A stretch of 64,000 nt of DNA, from assembly GCA_004026145.2 (NCBI GenBank), contig CP034990.1, positions 17,500,176-17,564,175 of the forward strand, read 5' to 3'. The DNA is from Takifugu bimaculatus (taxonomy: Eukaryota > Chordata > Actinopteri > Tetraodontiformes > Tetraodontidae). Made by a program: the position numbers and the translations under genes. Every line of letters begins with the position of its first letter. Within the stretch, counting starts at the first letter, position 1. Of the stretch, positions 28,393 to 38,237 are shown in pieces. The notes below the pieces were generated by a model, which was not told the origin of the DNA, did no database searches, and saw only the letters and a list, made by a program, of their open reading frames with translations.

Positions 28393-28410
28393 GGGGGGGG
28401 GGGGGGGGGG
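28393..28410. repeat. G homopolymer run
   Basis: About 18 consecutive G bases followed by a G-rich stretch (to about 28435). A G-quadruplex candidate. Exact length is unreliable in any assembly. Confidence 0.9.
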
Positions 28411-28558
28411 CAGAGGGGGCGGGGAGGTATAAAGGGACCAGCGAAGGAGTGTGGGGAACAGAGGAGGAGAAGAGAGGAGAGAAACGATACTGGGGAGGAA
28501 AGAATAAACCGTTGATACAGAAGCAGGAAACAACCGTGGACACCGAGGTAGGAGAGTA

Positions 28559-28560
28559 GT

Positions 28561-28608
<48 letters not shown>
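28559..28608. repeat. (TA)n microsatellite
   Basis: About 24 TA units with a single CA interruption near 28575. Palindromic, so able to extrude cruciforms. Lies 700 bp upstream of the CILP start codon. Confidence 0.96.
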
Positions 28609-28612
<4 letters not shown>

Positions 28613-28916
28613 ATGCTGGTGGCACCATTAGAGTTGAGAAAATCAGGATTTTTAAATTACAACTGCTGCTTGAGTATATCTGAGTGTTTAAGCTGCAGCA
28701 TGAGAAGATGAAACTGACGTTCATTCCAAATTTGAGCTTTGCTGTCATTTGTTGTGAATTATGATCCGCACTAATGCTGTTTTTCCAAGGATGTTTTATT
28801 TTATAAATTAGCTACCACGTTCTTTTCGTGCTATATAACAAGTGCATGAGAAAATCCGACTCCTGGTCCATGAAAGAGGCAGAAATCCTGCTTATCATCT
28901 GGTTTTGCTTGTGTGC

Positions 28917-28918
<2 letters not shown>

Positions 28919-28981
<63 letters not shown>
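28919..28981. repeat. (GT)n microsatellite
   Basis: About 31 GT units roughly 330 bp upstream of the CILP start codon. A shorter GT tract follows at 29201-29222, about 90 bp upstream. Both probably fall in the CILP promoter or 5' UTR. Confidence 0.96.
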
Positions 28982-29309
28982 GGATGTTTGGATAGTGTTT
29001 TGTCAGTGGATTTCTTTGCGCTCCAGTGCCAAATGGTGATGGCTAACACAGATGTGTAACCTGAGCTGGGGTCTCCAACCAGCCGTGTTTTTTAACCCTC
29101 AAAGTCAAAATGGAATTTCTGCTGAAAGAAGCCGTATTTTTGTTGAGCTGTTGAACCGAATCCAGTTAAGATGCAAAGTTACAGTCTTCCTACATCATTT
29201 GTGTGTGTGTGTGTGTGTGTTTTGCCTTTGTTTCACTGTGGGTTCCTGCTGTAAACCTCCCCGGGAAAGGTGAAAGGTCGAGCATCAGAGGTAGCAGCAG
29301 TGTGTAAGA

Positions 29310-32300
29310 ATGCCGGCGTGGCGGCTTCTTCTCATCCTGGCGGTCGTGGGAGCCTCCGGCTCTAAAACACAAGGTGAGTCCCTGAAGAAGCCCCCCCCCC
29401 GGACACGTGCATGGTTGATACAGCAGGGAGGTGTTTGGAGATAATACCTGAGCTGTTGTGTGAGAGGCAAACGCTGTCCTGTCTGTCTGTCTGTCTGTCT
29501 GTCTGTCGGCAGGACTGCGGAGACGTGACCATCAAGAGTCCGGTCCTGCTGGGTTCCACTCAGACGGTAACGTACTGTGAGGATCGTGAATGCTCCATCA
29601 GACCCATTCAGACCCCTGACCTGTTTGTGACGCAGACACTTCTGAGTGGACCACTTGGTTCAACGTGGATCACCCCGGTGGCCGTGGAGACTACGAGCAG
29701 CTGGACGCCATTCGCTTTTACTACCGTACCCGGGTGTGTGCGAACCCCCGAGCCATCGAAGCAAGAACCACCGAATGGGTGCCAGTACGAGAAACAGGCG
29801 AAAAGGTCCATGCTGACCCCACCGTGGGCTTCTGGTGCCTCAACGAGGAGCAGGGGCCCGGGCCGAAACTGCTCCAACTACGCGGTCCGATTCCTCTGCC
29901 CCAAAGGTCTGGTGCTGGAATGTCTTTAAAAATCCATCTTTTGTGTTTGGCCCAAACGGCTCAGAATCTGGTGGCATTCACGACTATTATGGAGAACCTG
30001 TTTCTCTCAACAGATGACGGTGTCCACATTCAGGGAACCTGGGGTCTGTGGTCAGAATGGAGCCCATGTCCAGCACTCTGTGGCCAGGTCGGGGTCCAAA
30101 CTCGCTCCAGAACCTGCCAGTCACGCTCCACACCTTGCACTGGGCCAATGGTGGGAAGGAAAAGAATGCAATGGACCAGAGTGCCCCAAAACAGGTCAGA
30201 GGCTTCATTCAATCATCTCCTCACATGGAAGAACAGTATTTGGACATAACTCTGCTCCCCAGAATTGCTCCCTGCTGTGTGCGATGGGCAATGTCAACGC
30301 AGAATGTGACGCATGCATGTGTGAAGAACACACCCTGCTGGGTTCCTGTGCGCGGCGCCGGGGGTCTCACCGCGGAAGGAACCTGTCATCCTTCGGTCAG
30401 GGAAACTCCTCACAGTTACCGACCACAACGGCCATTTCAGAATCCCTGGTATTTGCCCCGACGGCAACACCACCCTGACCTTCATCCTGAAGGGTCACTC
30501 CCCCCTCAGCGCCGCCTGCGCCCCGCGGCAGCGACCGGGTCTCAGTCCTCAGTGTCCAGCTGAAACGGACGGGTACGGCAATCGACTGGAGCGACACGTA
30601 CAGAAGAACAACAACCCAAAACAACTTTGTAATCATGTCTATATTTTCCAGAGAAGCTGCACGTGTTGAGCAACCCGGAGAGTAAAGTCCGGAGGGAGGG
30701 ACAAACCGCCGCCTTCTGCTGCAAAGTGGCCGGAACGCCACAGCCAGACAAATACCAGTGGTACGATATCTAATCCTTGATGAGCGTCGATGGCGGCAAA
30801 ACGGGCTTCAGTTAACTATGCTTCGGACACGGAAACAGGTTGTTAGCACAGTAGTGTAGCATCCTGTCCTACGGGTACTGGTCCATTCTAGCAGGACACT
30901 TCAGTGGGTACAGCATAGACCAGAACGGTGCACCTTCTGTTAGTACTACCCCTGCCCTGGAGGGACCATGACACCACAGCAGTGCTACAGTGTAGCAGTG
31001 TAGTTTGCCAGTAAATTCAGAAGAAGAAATAAATTGTTAAACTATAAATGTGAATCTGCCAAGTCCTCCCTCTGGACGTGTCTCGGCGTGCTGCTCGATA
31101 TCCTAACTGAAGATGCATAAAAGGAACCATTTGGGTGTGAAATGACCTTTGGATTAGTTTCTCTCTTCATCAGCACCTTCTGTTCTTCTGTAAACACACA
31201 GGTTCCATAACGACACTCTCCTGGAGAAGCACTCCGACAGCACTTTAGTCCTCAAAGACCTGCGTCCAGAGCAGGCGGGGGAGTACTGCTGCAGGGCCAG
31301 CGGGCCGTCCGGGGTCATAAAGACCAAACCAGCGATGCTCAGAGTTTTAGGTGTGCCTCCGTAAATTTGTCGACACACAAATTCACGTGGATAATAGTTT
31401 ATTTCTTCAAAAAGATCGAAACGATCAGATTAAAACTGCGATCTGCTCTCCTTCCACAGCTAAAGATGAGCAGTCGTGCAATCCCAAACCCGAATCCCAC
31501 CTCATCCGTCTTCCACACGATTGTTACCAGAACACCACCGACTCCTTCTACTACGATGTGGGCAAGTGTACCTCCAGAACCTGTTCTGGACATCTGGACA
31601 ACGGCATCAGGTGCAAAGACCAGGCGACCTACTGCTGCGGTGTGCAGAAGATGGAGGAGAGGCAGCTGACGTGCCGGGGCTACCACCTGCCCACCATGGT
31701 GGTGACCCAGTGCGGCTGCCAGAAGTGCGTGGACACCAAGGCCGTTGTGTACGGCAGGGCCTCTGCTGCAGACAACGGTGAGCCCATGAGGTTCGGACAC
31801 GTCTTCATGCACGGCGTCAGGATCGGTCGTACGGGCTACAAAGGCACCTTCTCCGTCCAGGTTCCTCCAGGACACGGAGAGGCTGGTCCTGACTTTCGTG
31901 GACAACATGCAGAAATTCATCAACACCACAAAAGTGCTGCCATTTAACGCCAGAGGAGGGTCCGTTTACCACGAAATTAAGCTCCTGAGAAAAAAAGCCC
32001 CCGTGACAATCAGCACAGCAGAAACCAACACCTTGGAGCTCGGAGAGGTGGAAGGCCAGGAGGCGATGGTTCGGCTTCAGATCCCTCCAAATTCCTTCTA
32101 CACGGAAAAAGGGGGAGGTTTTTACAGGTAACGTCAACGCCAGCGTGACGTTCCTGGACCCCAGAGACGTGTCCACGGCCGCTGCTGCTCAAAGTGATCT
32201 CAACTTTGTGGGAAATGAAGGAGATGTTCTCCCACTGAGAACATATGGGATGTTCTCAGTTGACTTCAGGGGCGGGGAAACCAACGAGCCCCTAAACGCT

Positions 32301-33824
32301 GGTGAAGTGAAGGTATTCTTGGACTCCGCCCAGGTGAAAATGCCCGAGCACGTCAACTCCATGAAACTGTGGTCTCTGAACCCCGATACTGGCCTGTGGG
32401 AGGAGGAAGGAAGCCTGAAGGTGGAGCAGAAAAGAAGAGGGAAACGAGAGGAGAGAACCTTTTTGATCGGGAACATGGAGATCCGAGAGCGGCGCCTCTT
32501 TAACCTGGATGTCCCGGAGAACCGCAGGTGCTACGTGAAAGTGAGAGCCTTCCGCAGTGAGCGCTTCATGCCCAGCGAGCAGGTGGAGGGTGTGGTTGTG
32601 AGCCTGATAAACATGGAGCCCGCGGCGGGCTACTCGTCAAACCCCCGCGCCTGGGGCCGATTCGACAGCGTGGTCACCGGCCCGAACGGGGCGTGTCTTC
32701 CCGCCTTCTGCGACGAGCAGAGAGCCGATGCTTATTCTGCCCACGTCATGGCCAACCTGGGGGGGGAGGAGCTGGAGGCCGTCTCGTCTTCTCCCAAACT
32801 CAACCCTAATCTCATCGGCGTGCCTCAACCTTACCTGGATAAACTGAACTACAGGCGGTCAGATCACGAGGACCCGAGACTGAAGAAGACGGCGTTCAGC
32901 ATCAACGTGGCCAAGCCGAGCGCCAACACGGCCGAGGAAGGGAAACGGGCCGGTGTACGCGTTTGAGAAGCTGAAGGAGTGCGAGGAGGCCCCGTTCAGC
33001 GCGTCGCACTTCCGCTTCTCAAGGGTTGAAGGCGACGGTTACGATTACAACACGGTGCCTTTCAACGAGGACGACCCCATGAGCTGGACGGAGGACTACC
33101 TGAGCTGGTGGCCCAAGCCCACGGAATACCGGGCCTGCTACATTAAAGTCAAACTCAGCAGCCCGCACGAGCTCAACGTAAGGTCCCGGAACATGGGGGG
33201 AACCCACCCCAAGACTGTGGGCCAGCTTTACGGCCTCAGAGACACCCAAAGCATCCGGGACATGGAGCAGGGCCAACGTTTCAGCCGTGTGCCTCGAGTT
33301 CAAGTGCAGCGGAATGCTGTACGACCAAGAGCGCGTGGATCGGACCCTGGTGAAGGTGATCCCGCAAGGAAGCTGCAAGAGGGAGCACGTGAACCCGATG
33401 CTTATGGAGTATCTGGTCAACCACCTGCCCCTGGTGGTGAACAACGACACCAACGAGTTCACCATGCTGGCCCCCCTCGACCCTCTGGGCCACAACTACG
33501 GCATCTACACGGTGACGGACCAGGATCCCTCGCATGGCCAAAGAGATCGCCCTGGGGCGCTGCTTCGATGGCACCTCCGACGGAACCTCTCGGGTCATGA
33601 AGAGCGGCGAGGGCGTGGCTCTGGCGTTCACGTGTGGAGACCGCGAGGCGACGCGCCAGAACGTCTTCCAGAGCGGCCAGGGCCAAGCGACGGGCGGGAC
33701 CGGGGAGGGCAGACAGAACCGACGCCGGCAGAGAGCCAACGCGGCCCGCGGCAGCCGGCGGCGGAGCGCCAGAAACCACACGGGGAAGGCGCAGAAGACG
33801 GCGACCAAAGCGCGAGAGAATTAA
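29310..33824 (+). CDS. cilp: Cartilage intermediate layer protein (CILP), with ten +1 indels
   Basis: Secreted extracellular-matrix protein of cartilage. Eight coding exons: 29310-29373, 29513-29566, 29636-29906, 30014-30194, 30237-30572, 30652-30760, 31202-31350 and 31460-33824 (stop TAA). In order: signal peptide (MPAWRLLLILAVVGASG), Mucin2-WxxW domain (SEWTTWFN to FWCLNEEQ), thrombospondin type-1 domain (TWGLWSEWSPC), a Cys-rich region (MGNVNAECDACMC), an Ig C2 domain across exons 6-7, and a very large last exon with the conserved C-terminal half. That exon holds a furin-type KRRGKR site near 32430, matching the known CILP cleavage region. All splice sites and phases agree if ten single-base insertions are discounted (near 29861, 30154, 30347, 30384, 30510-30540, 31867, 32113, 32944, 33271, 33530). 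That gives about 1172 residues, close to human CILP. No stop occurs in the conserved frame. Sequence error is likelier than a pseudogene. Confidence 0.95.
29480..29507 (+). repeat. (TCTG)n tract at a CILP splice acceptor
   Basis: Seven tetranucleotide units of TCTG forming the pyrimidine-rich tract just upstream of the acceptor AG at 29511-29512 of CILP exon 2. Confidence 0.93.
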
Positions 33825-34864
33825 CCGGCCCGAGCTGTCAATATTTGGGTTTTTGTCCTTCTGTTATTCTTTACGTTTTCAGCTGTATTAGACTGACTGA
33901 CTGTAAATAGAGTATTTATTACACATCCTCAGCCGGGTCGTGCTCTGGTACCGTCTCCTTCACTGTTGTAAACAAGACCAGGACACAGTTGATGATTTTG
34001 ACCAGTGATTTATTAAATTAGATGCTTATAAAACACTGCGGACGCTTCATCTGCCACATGGCACCAGTCCAATTTTCCATGTAACGCCAAAACCTCTCGA
34101 TTGTTAGAAAACAGGCTAAATGAACCCATTTCAGCCAACCGTAACCACGGCGAGGCCGAGCTCGGGCTGCTCGTGCAGCCGACGGCAGCGGCGTAGAGGA
34201 CGCTGCGTTCCCGTTGACCTGCATTAGCAAAACGCAATTCTGCAAATGAATTCCCATGCACAGAAAAAGACCTAGCAGCGCTCTAAGCTCCGCTTCCTTC
34301 CCGGGGTATTCCAGACGTGTGGAAGGCTGCGATGGATCACGTCACGTTTAACGCGCTCGCCGCACCCAACAGGGCGGCCGACGCAACAACCGAGACGCTA
34401 ACGAGCTGGATGATCTTCTGGATTTGGCAACTGCTGGTGGAGCCTGTACTGGTCATCCACAGGTGGGACCTGTATGTACACGACATTCCCGTTTCAGAAT
34501 TTGCATAGAACCTGGAGTTTCTATGTCACTACCTTTACAACTGCAATACTGGATCTGCCATTGGGAGCGCGAGCAAACTGATAAAACGGCCCCGTAGAAG
34601 CGGGTCACGATGCGTCCCCCCCCCCCTCCCCGACAGATTCATTAGTGATGAGAAAGAAAAGGCAGTCCCATAGGCGAGGGGGGGTTAGATGCTCCTGGTA
34701 CGGTCCCTCTGCTCAATGTAGCCGAACAACGAAGGGGGCAGTTTGGGTTTCCCAGCGTGAGAAAGTACAGCTGCGTTTCTGAGGGTTGAAACGGGGAAGC
34801 GGCGATGTGGGGAGGGGGGGTTGGGGAGTGGGGGTTGGGGGGGGCGGCGGCGTTGGAGCCAGTG
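33825..34864. other. Convergent 3' UTRs of CILP (plus) and EIF3J (minus)
   Basis: The two genes end tail-to-tail with 1.04 kb between stop codons. CILP's 3' UTR occupies the left part and EIF3J's the right. No other gene was seen. A C run sits at 34616-34626. Confidence 0.7.
34009..34017. promoter_or_regulatory. Overlapping poly(A) signals for both strands
   Basis: TTTATT at 34009-34014 is AATAAA on the minus strand, giving EIF3J a 3' UTR of about 850 nt. ATTAAA at 34012-34017 is a variant signal on the plus strand for CILP. The two hexamers overlap, so the transcripts could overlap by a few tens of bases. Motif-based only. Confidence 0.55.
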
Positions 34865-37481
34865 TCACATAAAGTCTTCGTAGTCTTGGGCGTAGCCGCC
34901 GTCGAACGCTGCATAGTCGAGGTCGTCTTTCATCTGTGCTTTCAATCCTCCGGGCAAGACCGCTTTCTTCTTCTTCTTGCCTTTGTTTTGCTGTAAGATG
35001 GAAGGGAAAAAAAAAAAAAACGCTTGTCAACAGCGCCCCCTGTTGGAGGTCGGCGGAACTGATTGTGTGTGTGGGGGAAAGCACTCACTTTTTCTTGTTT
35101 CTGCTTTTCACTTAGTAGAACTGAGAGGGAATTGCTGACCTTCTTCAAGTCGTCTACTTCTACTGTAAGAGGGGAGAAGCACAAGTGAGTGAGGGCCAAA
35201 GTAGGAGCTCTGGGGCGGTTCTATGCGAAAAGACGCTGCGCTTACATGAAATGCAGAGTTCCCGAAACAACGACTCCAGGAAATTTGAATAATGCACCGA
35301 CTTTTCGAACTGGCAAAACTTTTCTTTTAGCAACCTCTCAAACTCGTTGAACTCTTCTTTGGAGGATGGACACATGGCGTCGATGCCCGTCACGGTGTTG
35401 GAGGTGCCGCCCACGCCTGAAACAGCCCAAACACCAATGACTCGCCGCCTTCTGGGGGGTTTCAACGCTTCTCAACCAGTCTGTCCTCACCAAAAGCATC
35501 TTTTGCCAGCTCCAAATCCGATTGCTCCTGTAGCTTTTTCACCCTCAGCTTCTCCGCGAGCTGTTCCTCCGGGCTGAGTTCCTCCTGCAACTGTAAAAAG
35601 AAGAAGCTAGAAAAGGCAACAGGCAGCTGGAATAAAGCATTTATGGCTCCACATACTTCATCCTCCAAGTTCTTCTTCAGCTCCTCTTGTTTCTTCTTTA
35701 GTCTTTCTTCTTTTTCTTTGATCTTCTCCATCAACTTCTTCTTTTCAGAGACTTTGGGCTCTGGAATGTAAAATGAAAAACCTCAATCTGCAGAGAACCA
35801 ACCCGGAACGTCAGCGGGAGTCCGCCGGGAGCTTTCCTGCTGTACCTGTTTTGGTCACCTCTGCTTTTTTCTCTTCATCTTCATCCTCATCGTCCCAGTT
35901 GTCCTGCGGAGAACGACAAAATGGGAACGTTGTCGACCAGGTCCACAGTTTCAGGCGTTCTGAGCCCCCGCTGAGAGAGCAACTGCGTCTACGTCGGTCT
36001 CACCGAGTGTCGCGTCGTGATAAACAACTGCGGAGATCCGCCCAGAAACAACCGCCTGCCGACAGATCAGCATGTGGCTGCGTGTGTAAACTCTTTGATG
36101 TCTTGCGCACACCTGGTGTAAAGACCCAGAGGTCTCCAGGAGCCGGAGACAGTTCGAGTGGTGGTTTTTAGGACACAACGATGCTGAAATGTGCAGGATT
36201 AACAACATGCTACTGCAGCGAATCCATCTAGAAACACGTCAGGGACCAATGCAATCGAAGGTAAATAGTTCCTGGCTGTGAAAACCCACCTGTAAAGGGA
36301 CAAGAAGCAGCCATTGGCTTGACTTTGTGTGCGTTTTCTCCCACCTGCGTGAACATTTCACCTGCTCTGAATAAGACCGTGAGCTGCAGGCGTGAAATCA
36401 TCACTTTCTTTAGTTCGGCTTCCAACAATTGAAAAGGCCTCCGCCAGCACGTTCCCTCAATCAATTAACCGAGCATTCTAGACAGCAAACGCAGCCAAAA
36501 AGCGCCCAACCTGCCCCGCCACAAACGCCTGTTGTCCTGGGGGAAAGTTCCAGGCCTGCTCCTTGGCCGAGTTGACTCATCAATGCAGGCGGTGGTTTCG
36601 CCTGATAGCGGCTAAAGTTGGTTAGCAGGCTAATTCCGCCGCATGTTGAAGTCACTTAAACTCAATTCTGGACGCAAACGCTTCGCTGCCATGATACTTT
36701 GATGCGGCCGGATGGTAACTATGGCCGCTACGCACCCACACCGCACGGATTAACGCCGATATGGTGGAAGTCCGCCGAAATTAAAGGTCATTTCCCCGCT
36801 ACCGCAACGATGATGACGCCAAGATAGCAAACACCGTAGCTAACTAGCTTGATTAGTTGGCTAAAGCTACACTATCAAAATGTAGCCGGCTCGTCACAAT
36901 AATCAACTGGCGTTGACGTCGTTTCAGCTTCAAGTTATGCGGGAACTTTCACCGTAAGCGACACCTTCGCCCCGCCGCGCTGACATTCGCGGGGTTGGTG
37001 AGAAACCGGGGCGGCAGAAAGCCGACGAGTAACAGGAGAAGTTACCGGGTCTTCCAGATGGAAGCCACATGAGTTAGCAGCCAGCTAAGGTTAGCTCGAT
37101 GCTAACAGCCTGGACCCGCGTCGAAGCGTGGCACCGCGGCGGGGACAGCGCTCAAAGCCGGGGGTTGGTCCGGCTCAAACGGACCCGCAACGTGACGGTG
37201 GCCCCGACAAACGAAGGCTTCAGCCCACAACCTCCACCTCTCATTTACCTTAATATTTTCATCTTCGTCTTCGCCTTCCCACTTGTCCATCGTTGTCGCC
37301 TTTTTAAGCGGCTCCTTCGGCTCGAAGGTGTCAGCGTCTGTAAAAAGGACAACATGAATGTGGTTAAACCGATCCACATCTACCGGGAGAGGATCACAAA
37401 CACCCATAAAACAAAGCCGGGGCCAGCGAATGCTGCAGACGGCTATCCTCCCCAACTTGGTTTCTCACCCCAGTCCGCCAT
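34865..37481 (-). CDS. eif3j: Eukaryotic translation initiation factor 3 subunit J
   Basis: Loosely bound eIF3 subunit that binds the 40S ribosomal subunit near the decoding centre and helps stabilise eIF3 on it. Eight exons on the minus strand: 37469-37481 (MADW start), 37249-37337, 35846-35903, 35657-35760, 35491-35590, 35246-35416, 35089-35162 and 34865-34990 (TGA). They sum to 735 nt, 244 residues, slightly shorter than human (258). Seen: an acidic N-terminus (WEGEDEDENIK, NWDDEDEDEEKK), a charged coiled coil rich in K/E (MEKIKEKEERLKKKQEELKK), the conserved core (VTGIDAMCPSSKEEFNEFE), a lysine run (KGKKKKK) and the acidic tail ending YEDFM. All splice phases match with no indel. The 13-nt first coding exon is shorter than the usual ORF cut-off. 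Paralogue (a or b in teleosts) cannot be assigned. Confidence 0.97.
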
Positions 37482-38237
37482 GTTGGCTGTGTTTGACAGG
37501 CTGCTGCGGGCGCTGCTGCCTGTTGGCCGCCGCGGGAACTGTTCCCACCTCCGGCGCGTCACGGCCGAGCGGGAACTCCCCGCTAACTTTGATAGATTCC
37601 ACTGGAAATGAAACTCCAGTTGGGACCAGTTCCCTCTAAAACATAGTCGGAACCTCTGATTCTTGTCTTCTTGAGGCGAGACACAACGGGGGGCCAAAAA
37701 AAAAAAAAAAGACATTTCCTTTGATCTACATTTTACTTGTGTTCTTTTCCCCACACCTTTGATTCTATATTTCGCTATATTTAAACATGTATATATTATA
37801 TCATCTTCAATTTGGGTGCAGAATACAACATATTTGTTAAATATGGCGATAATCGTTCTATTGTGTGAAATATGAAACCAAAAAGAAAAGAAGAGTTGGG
37901 TTGGATTGGATTTATTCTTTCATGTCCTCATCACAACACAAATCTCACAGCAAATATACACGCAGACTGAACACCGCTGATCTAATCATGTTTCACAGGA
38001 CCAGAAATAATATGGAAATGATTCTAACAAAAATAATCATTCCTGGTGTAGCAGCACAGCGCTAAGAATGCCGTATTAAGACAGTAATAAGACAGTAATA
38101 GCATCAAAACAAGTAAATAAATGATAAAAACATGAAAAGTCTCATGTGGTTGGACCTGGCGGAGGGTTACGCCTGGGTAAATACCAGAATATATATTTAT
38201 ACTGCAGGAGATGATGTGCGTTCTGATCCAGACGGGG
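37482..38237 (-). other. EIF3J promoter/5' UTR and STRC 3' UTR
   Basis: Between the EIF3J start codon and the STRC stop codon, both on the minus strand. The right part is STRC 3' UTR, with a minus-strand AATAAA at 37911-37916. The left part, roughly 37482-37700, should be the EIF3J 5' UTR and promoter. No other gene was recognised. Confidence 0.6.
37911..37916 (-). promoter_or_regulatory. Candidate STRC poly(A) signal
   Basis: AATAAA on the minus strand, about 320 nt beyond the STRC stop codon and about 430 bp before the EIF3J start codon. Confidence 0.5.

Noticed and set aside
29636..33824. Programmed +1 frameshifting in CILP
   Set aside because: Ten sites with no common slippery motif or stop-codon context, and the same defect in unrelated STRC and IGDCC3, make a shared decoding signal very unlikely.
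29636..33824. CILP as a pseudogene
   Set aside because: All splice sites are intact, no stop lies in the conserved frame, every lesion is +1 and none is a deletion, and protein conservation is high. Sequence error fits better, though it is not proven.
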